Of a DNA stretch of 64,000 bases, positions 9,226 through 17,574 are shown one piece after another (within the stretch, counting starts at the first letter, position 1; each line of letters starts with the position of its first letter). Both the position numbers and the translations under genes were made by a program. The stretch spans positions 1 to 64,000 of the forward strand of contig CAUUHV010000001.1 of assembly GCA_963545085.1 (NCBI GenBank). Direction: 5' to 3'. This stretch comes from Catonella sp963545085. GTDB taxonomy: Bacteria > Bacillota > Clostridia > Lachnospirales > Lachnospiraceae. The notes beneath the pieces were generated by a model that was not told the origin of the DNA, did not search any database, and saw only the letters and a program-made list of their open reading frames with translations.

Positions 9226-10902
9226 TCATATATTTATTGAAGATGAAAGACTTTCTACCACCGCTTTAAGCGAACCGTCCGTAAACGGACTTCTAAGACC
9301 TGCTTCCTTTATTAAGCCTGTAAAAAAGTCTTTCGCGCCTAATTTGCAAAGCGCAAGATAACTCTTCCATGCCGCTTTATAATCTTTATCCATCCAAGCC
9401 TTGTACTGGAAAGCGTTGGTCTGCGCAAGACAATAATCTATATAATAAAGCGGGGAATTATATATATGTAACTGTTTTTGCCAGAAACCGCCCTGCTCAT
9501 AATAAGCGTTTCCGGAATAGTCGAGGTGAGGCTTGTACTGACGCTCCAAATCGCTCCATATTTCGTTTCTCTGCTTTGGAGAAAGACCGGGATTCGAGTA
9601 CACTATATCCTGAAACTCGTCAACCATGGTTCCGTAAGGAATGAAAGCGGCAGCCGACTCAATGTGCATATCAATATAGTCCTCGGTTCTGTCACCGAAA
9701 AAGAGTTTCATCCAAGGCTCGGTAAAAAATTCCATGGACATGGAGTGGGTTTCGGCGGTTTCCATCGTTATATCCGTCTGCTCAAGTATAGGGAAATTTC
9801 TCATAAGGAAACCCTGGAAAGCGTGTCCGCATTCATGAGTCATTACATCCACGTCATGAGCCGTTTTGTTGAAGTTGGCGAAAATAAAAGGTGATTTGTA
9901 ATCAGGCAGATAGGTCATGTAGCCGCCCGCCTTTTTTGTTTTTCTGCCCAATACGTCAAAAAGCTCTCCGTCACACATGAAGTTTATGAATTCGGCGGTT
10001 TCGGGTGAAAGCTCGTTATACATCTTTCGTCCGGCAGCCATTATTTCTTCCGGAGTACCTGTAGGAGCCGGATTTCCGTTAGTAAAATAAACTCCCTCGT
10101 CCTCAAAATGAAGCTTATCGAGTCCCAGTCTTTTTCTGCGTCTGTCATGAAGCTTCTCGGCGAAAGGCACAAAATCCTTTTTCACCTGTTCTCTGAAGGT
10201 TTTGACATCATCTCTGCCGTAGCAGTTGCGGTTCATTCTATAGTAGCCGAGGGTCAAATAATTTTCATAGCCCAATTTAGCTGCCTGCTCGGTTCTGTTT
10301 TTAACCAATCTGTCATAGATGTCGTCAAGTTCTTCCTTATTATCCATAAAAAAGTCAGAGTATTTTTTCCAAGCCTTAATTCTTACAGCCCTGTCCCCGT
10401 CCGTAAGATGAGGTGTCATAAGGGAAAGATTAAGGGTTTCACCCTCCCAGTCGATTTTGGCGGAAGCTATGAGCTTGTCATAACTGCTTGAAAGTTGATT
10501 TTCTTCCTGCATAAGAGGTACTATTTTGTCGTCTAAGGATTTGATGGCAAGCTCTATATTTTTAAAAGCCACCTTACCGACTTTTTCTTCAAGAAAAGGT
10601 CTGAATTTGGATGCGAAAAATTTCTTATTATATTCCACCGCGAGACTTTGGAATATAGGTCTGTTTTCATCATAGTAGTCGGACTCTTTTGTATAGAACT
10701 CGTCGGACATATCGATATCATGGCGAATTTCCGCAAGTGTCATTGCGGTATTGAAATGCTCGGTAAGCTCATAGTATTTTTTATGAATCTCAAACTGCTC
10801 CTCTCCGCTTTCTGCGGCATCAAAAACCTCCATGAGCTTTAAAAACTCTTTTTTGGTTTCTTCCATATCTACTCTTTTGTACGGTAATTCGCTAAATTTC
10901 AT
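9226..10902 (-). CDS. M3 family oligoendopeptidase (PepF-like)
   Basis: A 558-residue cytoplasmic zinc metallopeptidase. The gluzincin motif appears as MTHECGHAFQG in the second half, with the third zinc ligand likely in METAETHSMSMEFF downstream. Length and N-terminus (FSELPYKRVD) match the Firmicutes M3 oligoendopeptidases, which cut short peptides inside the cell. AAGGAG lies 6 bases before the ATG. It is the first gene of a two-gene minus-strand unit with the DUF3881-like gene. A likely role is turnover of imported or endogenous peptides. Confidence 0.93.
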   Translation of the reverse strand: MKFSELPYKRVDMEETKKEFLKLMEVFDAAESGEEQFEIHKKYYELTEHFNTAMTLAEIRHDIDMSDEFYTKESDYYDENRPIFQSLAVEYNKKFFASKFRPFLEEKVGKVAFKNIELAIKSLDDKIVPLMQEENQLSSSYDKLIASAKIDWEGETLNLSLMTPHLTDGDRAVRIKAWKKYSDFFMDNKEELDDIYDRLVKNRTEQAAKLGYENYLTLGYYRMNRNCYGRDDVKTFREQVKKDFVPFAEKLHDRRRKRLGLDKLHFEDEGVYFTNGNPAPTGTPEEIMAAGRKMYNELSPETAEFINFMCDGELFDVLGRKTKKAGGYMTYLPDYKSPFIFANFNKTAHDVDVMTHECGHAFQGFLMRNFPILEQTDITMETAETHSMSMEFFTEPWMKLFFGDRTEDYIDMHIESAAAFIPYGTMVDEFQDIVYSNPGLSPKQRNEIWSDLERQYKPHLDYSGNAYYEQGGFWQKQLHIYNSPLYYIDYCLAQTNAFQYKAWMDKDYKAAWKSYLALCKLGAKDFFTGLIKEAGLRSPFTDGSLKAVVESLSSSINI

Positions 10903-11192
10903 GTTTTTGCTCCTTAAAATTTTTGGGATTAAACCGAAATTATTTATGCTGTAGAGTACAGAACCCTTCCGGGCGGTTGTTATGTTTTTACAAGATGTTT
11001 CATAAATAATTTGGGTTAAATATTCACATAAATCCGTTTGTCGTTTGTATCTGACTACAAGTATAGCATACTTTTAAACATTTATACATATTTTTCAAGT
11101 TTATACAATACATATTTTTTCAAATTCCTGATTAAGTATACATGTATTTACAAAAAAATGTAGTAATTCTGTTTGAAAAAGCAAGCGGAAAG

Positions 11193-11221
11193 TGGAAATG
11201 TTTCTGACATAATGATATAGT
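11193..11221 (+). promoter_or_regulatory. Possible promoter for the PfkB-family kinase gene
   Basis: TGGAAA (11193-11198), a 17-base spacer and TATAGT (11216-11221), with TGA just before giving an extended -10 (TGnTATAGT). The -35 matches TTGACA at four of six positions. If used, the transcript has a leader of about 250 bases before the kinase start codon. Confidence 0.4.
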
Positions 11222-11227
11222 AAAAGA

Positions 11228-11480
11228 GATTGCGGACGTTTTGTTTGCGAAAATCATGCCGAAGGTTTGCAATTATGCGTTATACGGATGTTTAATAATA
11301 TCCGCCTCATAGCTACGGACATGACGGTTTGCCGTTTTCGCTTCATATACGCCGCACGAAAGCATAATAACCGCCGGAGAGAGGTCTGCAAACTGTGGGC
11401 GGGATGATTTGAGTTTAGATGTCCTGTTCTCTGTCGCAGGTTAATTCACTTGAAAAAGAAAAAAGAGAGAGGCTGTATCA
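11228..11480 (+). promoter_or_regulatory. Long, possibly structured leader of the kinase gene
   Basis: The leader contains GTTTGCA (11265-11271) and its complement TGCAAAC (11387-11393), which could close a domain of about 120 bases. Inside are short hairpins CGGAT/ATCCG (11285-11304) and ACGG/CCGT (11324-11335). I do not recognise a known riboswitch class, and the pairing may be chance. It ends with GAGAGAGG near the start codon. Confidence 0.25.
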
Positions 11481-12392
11481 ATGAAAAAAGTGTTGGTTAT
11501 CGGTTCGAGCTGTGTGGACATTATCCTGAAGGTTGATTATCTTCCTGCGCAGGGTGAGGATATAGAGCCGGAGTATCAGAAATTTTTAGTGGGCGGTTGC
11601 GCACATAATGTGGCTCATGTTATAAAATCCTGCGGGGCGGAGGTTTGCTTTCTGACTCCTGTGGGACAGGGGGTGTATGGCGATTATGTATGGAAACACA
11701 TGGAGAAGAAAGGCTTCAGGGGACCGATCAGAATTCAGGATATGGAAAACGGATGCTGCTACTGTCTTGTGGACTGCACCGGAGAGAGGACTTTTTTATC
11801 CATACACGGCGCGGAATACAGCTTTCATGAGAGCTATATGAAGGAATTTGAAAATGAGGATTTTGATTATACATACGTATGCGGACTGGAGATAGAGGAG
11901 GAGACGGGACCGGAGTTAATAGATTATTTAAAAAAGAGACGAACAACGATTTTTTACGCTCCGAGTTCGAGAATTACGGAAATTCCGATTAAGAGACATG
12001 AAGCGCTTTTAGAGCTCGGACCGATTTTACATTTAAATGAAGAAGAAGCCGTATATCTGGCGGGAATAATCTCAAGAAAGGGAATACATAATATAGAGAC
12101 GGCGGGGAAAATATTGAACAGGCGTACGGGAAATTTAGTCATTATTACAATGGGAGAAGAGGGTTCCGTTTGGATAGATGAGGCAGGGAAGGCTCATTAT
12201 TTAGAGGCGGAGCAAACTAAAGTCAAAGACACTATAGGCGCGGGGGATTCTCATGCCGGCGGAGTGCTATCGGGGCTTGCTCTCGGAAAAACGGTTGAAG
12301 AAAGTATGGCACTCGCGGGACGTATTGCCGCAGCAGTTGTTGAAATTGAAGGTGCTCAGGCTTCCGAGGAGGAAATAAGGGCACGATTATAG
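11481..12392 (+). CDS. PfkB-family carbohydrate kinase
   Basis: A 303-residue ribokinase-like sugar kinase. The N-terminal substrate half contains GGCAHNVAHVIKSCGA (PfkB signature 1 region, near residues 39-54). The C-terminal ATP and catalytic motif is clear as DTIGAGDSHAGG near 250-262, where the GAGD aspartate is the base that activates the sugar hydroxyl. It should phosphorylate a sugar or nucleoside; ribokinase, ketogluconate kinase and pseudouridine kinase share this fold, and the motifs do not decide. It stands alone between a long leader and the XRE/NatAB region, so context does not name the substrate. Confidence 0.85.
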   Translation: MKKVLVIGSSCVDIILKVDYLPAQGEDIEPEYQKFLVGGCAHNVAHVIKSCGAEVCFLTPVGQGVYGDYVWKHMEKKGFRGPIRIQDMENGCCYCLVDCTGERTFLSIHGAEYSFHESYMKEFENEDFDYTYVCGLEIEEETGPELIDYLKKRRTTIFYAPSSRITEIPIKRHEALLELGPILHLNEEEAVYLAGIISRKGIHNIETAGKILNRRTGNLVIITMGEEGSVWIDEAGKAHYLEAEQTKVKDTIGAGDSHAGGVLSGLALGKTVEESMALAGRIAAAVVEIEGAQASEEEIRARL

Positions 12393-12556
12393 AATTCTGC
12401 CAAAACGCCGAAAAATCATGTCGGAATTTTAAAAACATTTGATTTTATAAGGCTTTTCTTAAAATAGCGTGACGGCAAAAAGGGTAATCTCACTGATGCC
12501 CGCCTTACGGCGAAGGACGGATATAAAGAGTATTTTGATTATTTCAGAATTTAGTG

Positions 12557-12585
12557 TTGACAATCCCACAAACGAGTGATATATT
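12557..12585 (+). promoter_or_regulatory. Strong sigma-A promoter of the membrane protein/XRE unit
   Basis: TTGACA (12557-12562), exactly 17 bases, then TATATT (12580-12585). The downstream genes start at 12639. The -10 lies inside the left arm of the inverted repeat at 12576-12611. Confidence 0.8.
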
Positions 12586-12611
12586 TGTAACACAAGTTAT
12601 AAATATATCAC
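12576..12611 (+). promoter_or_regulatory. Inverted repeat over the -10 box, probable repressor operator
   Basis: GTGATATATTT and its exact complement AAATATATCAC, 11 bases each, separated by 14 bases. The left arm covers the -10 element, so a bound repressor would block transcription. The XRE regulator encoded in this unit is the natural candidate. The half-site TGATAT recurs in the operator-like palindrome before the ABC ATPase gene at 13283. Confidence 0.6.
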
Positions 12612-12638
12612 TTTGATAATTTTCAGGAGGATGTCATT

Positions 12639-13055
12639 ATGAGTAAAAAGGTATCAATGAGGGAGATTGTAGCGGTTAAGACAGTATTTGCGGCTTTGAT
12701 TGCAGGCTACTATTGGCTTTGGTCGAGGGGAGACTGGCAGCCGTATTATTCCGTAATCTAAAGAATAACAGGTATATGCCTTGTACTTATGTTGACTGTG
12801 CATGCTGTCAGGGTAAGTAAATATAAAAAAGAACAAGCGGACGAGCTTGCGGAGCAAAATTTGAGAAGATGCGATTCTATATGCTTGAAGGTATTCATCC
12901 CGGCAATGTTGATTACAGCGTATATGGGCGGTATTTTAGGCCATGTAAACGCAATTTCAACTTCAGTTATAGGATGGATTATAGTAATGACAATTTTTGT
13001 ACTTTCTATTTTTCGAACAATCCTGTTCATAGTTATGGATACGAAAGGGGTATAA
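12639..13055 (+). pseudogene. Small membrane protein gene interrupted by an in-frame stop
   Basis: The frame starting at the ATG at 12639 (AGGAGG upstream) encodes a helix-rich protein but meets TAA at 12759-12761. The same frame then runs open to 13055, with no shift of frame. Read through, it gives about 137 residues with four hydrophobic segments (AVKTVFAALIAGYYWLW, GICLVLMLTVHAV, FIPAMLITAYMGGIL, IIVMTIFVLSIF), and the stop falls between the first two. This is what a single nonsense change in a small multi-pass membrane protein looks like. The gene directly precedes an XRE regulator (one base apart), a common pairing in Firmicutes. A sequencing error, or translation of two pieces with restart at 12789, cannot be excluded. 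Confidence 0.7.
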
Positions 13056-13056
13056 C

Positions 13057-13260
13057 ATGGCTTTGAAAACTAAGATAAAAGAGTACCGTGAAAAAGCGAA
13101 TTATAAACAGGCTGAGCTTGCGGAAATGGTCGGAGCCAGAAGGGAAACTATCGTACATCTTGAAAACGGAAAATATAATCCGTCATTAAAGCTTGCGATG
13201 GACATCGCAAAGGTATTTAATGTTACGGTGGAAGAATTGTTTGAATTTATTGATGAGTGA
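13057..13260 (+). CDS. XRE-family transcriptional regulator, short HTH-only type
   Basis: A 67-residue protein consisting almost only of a helix-turn-helix of the Cro/CI type: YKQAELAEMVGARRETIVHLENGKYNPS is the core, followed by LAMDIAKVFNVTVEELF. Such YvaO/YgzD-like mini-regulators usually sit beside a small membrane protein gene and repress their own unit. Here it follows the broken membrane protein gene by one base and precedes the NatAB-like exporter. AAAGGGG lies 6 bases upstream of the ATG. Palindromes with TGATAT half-sites overlap both the promoter of its own unit and that of the exporter, so it may control both. Confidence 0.9.
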   Translation: MALKTKIKEYREKANYKQAELAEMVGARRETIVHLENGKYNPSLKLAMDIAKVFNVTVEELFEFIDE

Positions 13261-13264
13261 TTTC

Positions 13265-13293
13265 TTGACATTTAGAAATGTGTTTGATATCAT
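13265..13293 (+). promoter_or_regulatory. Promoter of the NatAB-like ABC exporter
   Basis: TTGACA (13265-13270), 17 bases, TATCAT (13288-13293). It starts five bases after the stop codon of the XRE gene. The -10 overlaps the palindrome at 13283-13305. Confidence 0.7.
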
Positions 13294-13305
13294 TGTGATA
13301 TCAAA
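13283..13305 (+). promoter_or_regulatory. Palindromic operator over the exporter -10 box
   Basis: TTTGATATCA and TGATATCAAA form a perfect 10-base palindrome with a 3-base centre, covering the -10 element. It shares TGATAT/ATATCA half-sites with the inverted repeat in front of the XRE unit, which supports one regulator acting at both sites. Confidence 0.6.
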
Positions 13306-13350
13306 GTAGAAAATCAATTTTTCATTATTAACGCGAAGAAAGGACAGGAT

Positions 13351-14127
13351 ATGGAAGAAATAATATCTATAAGGGAGCTTAGAAAAACCTTTAAGCTGTC
13401 CGCGAAGCAGCAAAAGATTGAAAAAACCAAAGAAAAGGTCAAGGTAGCCGTGGATAATATATCCTTCGGAGTAAACAAGGGAGAGATATTCGGGCTTTTG
13501 GGACCTAACGGAGCAGGTAAGACTACTACCTTAAGAATGCTTGCGACCCTTATAAAGCCGGATTCGGGCGATGCTTTTTTAAATGGAGAGAGCCTTGTTA
13601 AAAATCCTTACGGAGTTAGAGGCGAGATAGGATTTCTTACGAGTGAACTGAAGCTTGAGGATTTTTTCACGCCTAATTACCTGTTCGATTTCTTTTCGGA
13701 GCTTCACGGAGTATCTGCGGAAAAAAGAGCGGAGAGGAAGGAAAAGCTTTTTAAGAAATTCGGCATAGAGAAATTCGCGGAAGTAAAGGTGGGGGATTTG
13801 TCCACCGGAATGAAGCAGAAGGCTTCTATCGCTATTTCTATAGCGCATGACCCCGATATAATAATTTTCGATGAGCCTACGAACGGTCTGGATGTAATAA
13901 CAGCAAAAAGTGTTACCGATTTTCTTATAGATCTTAAAAATGAAGGAAAAACTATAATTGTATCCTCACATATTTTCAGCCTTATAGAGAAAATATGCGA
14001 CAGAGCAGCTGTTATAATAAACGGAAAGCTTTGCGCTTTCGAAACGGTGGAGGCGCTTAAGGCGGGAAAAAGCCTTGAGGACAGATTTTTTGAGCTTTAT
14101 TCGGAGGTTGTCGGAAATGAAGAATAA
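13351..14127 (+). CDS. natA: ABC exporter ATP-binding protein, NatA-like
   Basis: A 258-residue ATPase. Walker A is GPNGAGKTTT near residues 51-60, the signature is LSTGMKQKASIA, Walker B is IIIFDEPTNGLD and the switch histidine is in IVSSH. The LSTGMKQ variant and length are typical of NatA, the ATPase of the NatAB sodium or drug exporter. An insertion of charged residues after the first strand (KQQKIEKTKEKVKV) is seen in this subgroup. It overlaps the permease gene by 11 bases. The substrate is unknown; NatA-like pairs serve sodium, antibiotics or peptides. Confidence 0.85.
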   Translation: MEEIISIRELRKTFKLSAKQQKIEKTKEKVKVAVDNISFGVNKGEIFGLLGPNGAGKTTTLRMLATLIKPDSGDAFLNGESLVKNPYGVRGEIGFLTSELKLEDFFTPNYLFDFFSELHGVSAEKRAERKEKLFKKFGIEKFAEVKVGDLSTGMKQKASIAISIAHDPDIIIFDEPTNGLDVITAKSVTDFLIDLKNEGKTIIVSSHIFSLIEKICDRAAVIINGKLCAFETVEALKAGKSLEDRFFELYSEVVGNEE

Positions 14128-15304
14128 TATATTTACCATATTTAAAAAAGATATGTACAGATTTATAAGCGACAAAAGATTGTTTTTTACAACCGTACTT
14201 CTTCCGGGACTTATGATTTATGTGATTTACAATTTCATAGGAAACACAATGGCGAAACAGTTCGGAGTTTCAGATACTTATATACCGGTTGTAAATGTTA
14301 AAAATATGCCGGAGGAGCTTAAAACTTCATTCTCTGAAATAGGAGTGTCCGTGACGGATATTAAGGATGAGGACATAGAAACCGAAAAAGCGCTTATTGA
14401 AGATAAAAAGGCTGATGCGGCAGTGATTTTTCCGGATGATTATTCAAAAGCTGTAGCGGCTTATGATGTAAAAAGCGGAGAAGAAGCGCCGAATGTGGAA
14501 ATTTATTATGATTCATCCGAAACCTCATCACTTAAAACGTACAGAAGTATAGTTGATATGCTTGATGCTTATGAAACAAGTATAAGCAACAAATTTGATA
14601 TAAACAGGAGTACCGATATAAAATATGACCTTGCCGGCTCCGATAATATGGCAAGCAAAATTTTCGGCAGCATGTTCCCTATGCTACTTATGTCATTTAT
14701 GTGGGGAGGCTGCATAGCGGTAGCGCCCGAATCCATATCGGGAGAGAAGGAAAGAGGAACCATTGCGACACTCCTTGTAACTCCCGTAAAAAGAAGCTCT
14801 CTTGCTTTGGGTAAAATATTGGCGGTAAGCAGTATTGCGCTTATGTCGGGAGTATCAAGCTTTATCGGGGTGTATTTCTCGCTTCCCGCAATGCTCGGAG
14901 GAACTACGGGAGGTATAAATGTGGATATATACGGTCCTGACAGTCTTTTTGCGCTTTTTGTGATTATAATAACAACTATTCTTCTTTTGGTTTCAATAGT
15001 CTCAGTGGTTTCAGCTTTCGCTAAAAGCGTGAAAGAGGCTAATACCATAGTATCGCCTTTTATGATAATAATCATGCTTATAAGCTTTCTTCCCATGATA
15101 CTCGGACAAAAGGAAGGAACCCCGGATTTTATGTATGCCATACCTTTATACGGAAGCGTACTTTGCATGAATGACATATTTACCTTTTCCTACACCGCCT
15201 CTCATATAGTGATTACGGCGGCGACAACTTTAATTGCGTCGGGAGTGTTGGCGGCACTGCTTGCAAGGATGTTCTCTTCGGAGAAGGTAATGTTTTCGAA
15301 GTGA
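14117..15304 (+). CDS. natB: ABC exporter permease, NatB-like (ABC-2 type)
   Basis: A 395-residue membrane protein: one N-terminal helix (FFTTVLLPGLMIYVIYNFI), an extracytoplasmic domain of about 140 residues, then five or more helices in the C-terminal half, the plan of ABC-2 permeases of the NatB/YhaP group. ESISGEKERGTIATLLVTP is the conserved ABC-2 motif in the coupling region. I chose the ATG at 14117, which overlaps the ATPase gene and has GGAGG upstream; the longer frame from 14075 runs inside the ATPase gene. Forms an exporter with the preceding ATPase. Confidence 0.86.
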   Translation: MKNNIFTIFKKDMYRFISDKRLFFTTVLLPGLMIYVIYNFIGNTMAKQFGVSDTYIPVVNVKNMPEELKTSFSEIGVSVTDIKDEDIETEKALIEDKKADAAVIFPDDYSKAVAAYDVKSGEEAPNVEIYYDSSETSSLKTYRSIVDMLDAYETSISNKFDINRSTDIKYDLAGSDNMASKIFGSMFPMLLMSFMWGGCIAVAPESISGEKERGTIATLLVTPVKRSSLALGKILAVSSIALMSGVSSFIGVYFSLPAMLGGTTGGINVDIYGPDSLFALFVIIITTILLLVSIVSVVSAFAKSVKEANTIVSPFMIIIMLISFLPMILGQKEGTPDFMYAIPLYGSVLCMNDIFTFSYTASHIVITAATTLIASGVLAALLARMFSSEKVMFSK

Positions 15305-15324
15305 GTTATGCTCGGTAAATATCT

Positions 15325-15362
15325 AATCCCCGGTGTGTCGCTAAGACATATCGGGGATTTTT
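15325..15362 (+). terminator. Rho-independent terminator after the NatAB-like operon
   Basis: ATCCCCG and CGGGGAT pair around an inner TGTC/GACA stem, followed by TTTTTAT. It is 20 bases past the permease stop codon. Confidence 0.85.
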
Positions 15363-15643
15363 ATGTAGTAGGTAATTTCAAAGGAATTTTTTCAAACGGA
15401 AGGTTTGTTTGCGAATATTTGCCATAAATATGCAGTTTACGGCGTAAATAGTTTCATTACGGAGGGTTTACGGGGCGGTAAGTCAATAATAGACATTTTA
15501 TATCGCGATTATGAGCAGAATTCCAGAGAACTGTATTATTGGTGAATATGATGAAAATATATAGTATATATTTCAACTTATTATTAAAAATTAGCAATTA
15601 TAAGTCAAAATATGAAACATAATTTCATAAATATAATATATAA
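15363..15643. other. Non-coding stretch before the muropeptide transport operon
   Basis: No open frame with a plausible start was seen. A weak inverted repeat GCCATAAA...TTTACGGC lies near 15422-15446, and the last 100 bases are very AT-rich, with ATGAAA/TTTCAT just before the promoter. No operator for the RpiR regulator could be identified. Confidence 0.4.
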
Positions 15644-15672
15644 TTGACATAAATATTTCGTCATGATAAATT
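15644..15672 (+). promoter_or_regulatory. Promoter of the muropeptide transport and recycling operon
   Basis: TTGACA (15644-15649), 17 bases, TAAATT (15667-15672) inside an AT-rich block. The binding-protein gene starts 54 bases later. The -35 is perfect and the -10 moderate, which suits a regulated promoter. Confidence 0.65.
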
Positions 15673-15725
15673 TTAGTTGTTTAAATGTCAGCCTGAGATT
15701 TTTAATATTTATTTAGGAGGAAGCT

Positions 15726-17339
15726 ATGAAAAAGTTTATTGCACTGTTTCTTGTTGCCACGATGGCGTTCTCGCTATATGCCTGTGGAAATTCGGCAAGT
15801 ACCGACACTAAGAAGAGTGGCACAGATGTTAAGACAAGCGGATCTGCCGGTACCGACGGTAAAAACGAGACCGCTACATCCGCACCTACGGCTGCTTCCA
15901 CAAAGGATTCGGCTATCATTGCAACATCGGATGAACCTTACCGTTTTTTTGCCCAGTCCAAGCAGAGTTGTTCGGGAGCGGATAATTTGGTGTTATCCAA
16001 CGTGTACGATTGTTTATTGCGTCTTGAAGCCGACGGCACGTTGACTCCGGCACTTGCGGAGTCTTATACCGTATCCGAAGATGGATTGGTCTATACTTTC
16101 AATCTCCGTAAAGGGGTAAAGTTCCATAACGGCAAGGAAATGAGCGCGGAAGATGTAAAGTTCACTTTCGACTATGGCTTTGAAGGACCTATCGGCACGG
16201 CGCTTTTTGTTAACTATCAGAAATGCGATATTGTTGATGATCATACTGTAAACATTACTCTCTCCAGTCCTTACGCGGCATTTTTATATGGAGTTGCGTC
16301 ACGTCTGGGCGGTGTTGCCTGTAAGTCTTACTTTGACGAAGTCGGTGATGATGTATACCTGAAGAAACCTATCGGAACCGGACCTTACAAGTTTGTTGAA
16401 TGGGTCAGCGGAGATCACACAAGCCTTGTTGCAAATGAGGATTATTGGGGCAACGTTCCTGCAATCAAAAATATAACCATCCAAGTTGTGGCTGACACCA
16501 ATACTCAAATTTTGGGGCTTCAAAACGGTGACTATGATGTTGTCCGCAATCCGGCTATTGATGTATGTACCCGCCTTGAAGGAGACACTAATGTCGCGTG
16601 GAACAGTACGTTATCTACCGGTCGTATAACCCTTTGTCTTAATGACTGGACAGGTCCGTGTAAGGATATAAATTTCCGTAAGGCTGTTCAGGCAGGAATT
16701 GACAAGCAGATGATAAACGACGGAGTGTACGCCGGACGCAGTGAGGTTTTGGATATTGATATGTGTTCCAACTACGGCGGATTCGTTACGAAAGATGACG
16801 GAATTAAGGCTGTGTCATATGACCTTGAGGCTGCTAAAAGCTATCTCGCAAAATCCGGTTATAACGGCGAGAAATTTACTATATCCGTTCCAAGCGGCAC
16901 ACCTCTTGAGTCGGCGGCAAAGATTATCCAGGCTCAGTTTATGGAAGTAGGAATAAACTGTGAAATCAAGGCTACCGATTATCAGACATACTCGAGTGAA
17001 TGGAAGGATCGTACCTACGAGTCATATCTTATTAACAATCTCTGCTCACTTGTTGATGCTGACGGAGTGTATACCGCCCATCGTCTTGACAGAGAAGCAT
17101 GGGAGGATCGCGTATTTACCAGAGACGGAGAAATTTCCGAACTTTTACTTAAAGGACGTGCCGCACAGGGAGAAGCTCGTAAACCGCTGTATGTGGAAGC
17201 ATGTAACATCATTACTGACGAAGCTTATGATGTACCGATTGTAAATGATTTGTCCACTATCGCTTTCCGTGCCAACATGAACGGTGTAAAGGCGCATTGC
17301 TTAGGCAACATGTATTTTGCGGACTGGAGCTTTAAGTAA
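15726..17339 (+). CDS. Oligopeptide-type ABC transporter binding lipoprotein (family 5)
   Basis: A 537-residue lipoprotein with its lipobox cysteine at residue 20 (FSLYAC), a Ser/Thr/Lys-rich linker to about residue 58, then the family 5 fold. The region around residues 88-130 (LVLSNVYDCLLRLEADGTLTPALAESYTVSEDGLVYTF, quoted here only in part as LTPALAESY) carries the family signature near FHNGKEMSAEDVKFTF. These proteins bind peptides, nickel or glycopeptides. Five genes for MurNAc metabolism follow in the same direction, so a muropeptide or MurNAc-peptide is the likely cargo, as for Opp/Mpp-type systems. AGGAGGAAGCT precedes the ATG. Confidence 0.87.
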   Translation: MKKFIALFLVATMAFSLYACGNSASTDTKKSGTDVKTSGSAGTDGKNETATSAPTAASTKDSAIIATSDEPYRFFAQSKQSCSGADNLVLSNVYDCLLRLEADGTLTPALAESYTVSEDGLVYTFNLRKGVKFHNGKEMSAEDVKFTFDYGFEGPIGTALFVNYQKCDIVDDHTVNITLSSPYAAFLYGVASRLGGVACKSYFDEVGDDVYLKKPIGTGPYKFVEWVSGDHTSLVANEDYWGNVPAIKNITIQVVADTNTQILGLQNGDYDVVRNPAIDVCTRLEGDTNVAWNSTLSTGRITLCLNDWTGPCKDINFRKAVQAGIDKQMINDGVYAGRSEVLDIDMCSNYGGFVTKDDGIKAVSYDLEAAKSYLAKSGYNGEKFTISVPSGTPLESAAKIIQAQFMEVGINCEIKATDYQTYSSEWKDRTYESYLINNLCSLVDADGVYTAHRLDREAWEDRVFTRDGEISELLLKGRAAQGEARKPLYVEACNIITDEAYDVPIVNDLSTIAFRANMNGVKAHCLGNMYFADWSFK

Positions 17340-17397
17340 AAAAGCTTATAGAAGTGAAATATCCCGTAACGGAGAATGGGGCATCGAAACTTTCCTT

Positions 17398-17418
17398 ACG
17401 CCCCGAAGAACGGGGTGT
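17398..17418 (+). terminator. Hairpin 1 after the binding-protein gene
   Basis: ACGCCCCG and CGGGGTGT pair (one G-T) around a 5-base AAGAA loop, followed by TTCATCC. It is stable but has little U-tract. It lies in a 235-base spacer that separates the binding-protein gene from the permeases. Confidence 0.55.
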
Positions 17419-17503
17419 TTCATCCTCCGACCGTCGCCGTGTAGCGGAGCAGATCTCGCTTTAGTGCTTATTCGCCACGGGGATAAAACAGAATTTTTAG
17501 AGA

Positions 17504-17533
17504 TAAGCGGAACGGTGCGCGCCGCTCCGCTTA
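17504..17533 (+). terminator. Hairpin 2 after the binding-protein gene
   Basis: The arms TAAGCGGAACGG and CCGCTCCGCTTA pair over 12 bases with one mismatch around TGCGCG, followed by CTATTTTG. It resembles a leaky terminator and lies about 40 bases before the first permease gene, consistent with lower expression of permease than binding protein. Confidence 0.6.
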
Positions 17534-17574
17534 CTATTTTGTATGAGAAATGATTTTTCAAAGGAGGAGAAGGG

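Larger units (their letters stand above)
10903..11480. other. 578-base gap between divergent genes
   Basis: No convincing coding sequence. On the minus strand TGCTATACT around 11060-11068 is an extended -10 box (TGnTATACT) that could drive the M3 peptidase gene, without a good -35. The block 11070-11170 is very AT-rich. On the plus strand a promoter candidate lies at 11193-11221, and the remaining 250 or so bases before the sugar kinase form a GC-richer leader with several inverted repeats, listed separately. Confidence 0.55.

Noticed and set aside
14569..15177. A 200-codon open frame on the minus strand opposite the NatB-like permease
   Set aside because: It is the antisense of a membrane protein gene, has no ribosome binding site and its product is low-complexity.
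11239..15430. The phrase TTTGTTTGCGAA seen in two spacers (near 11241 and 15406)
   Set aside because: Only two copies with differing flanks; short enough to be chance in AT-rich spacers, so not called a repeat or uptake signal.
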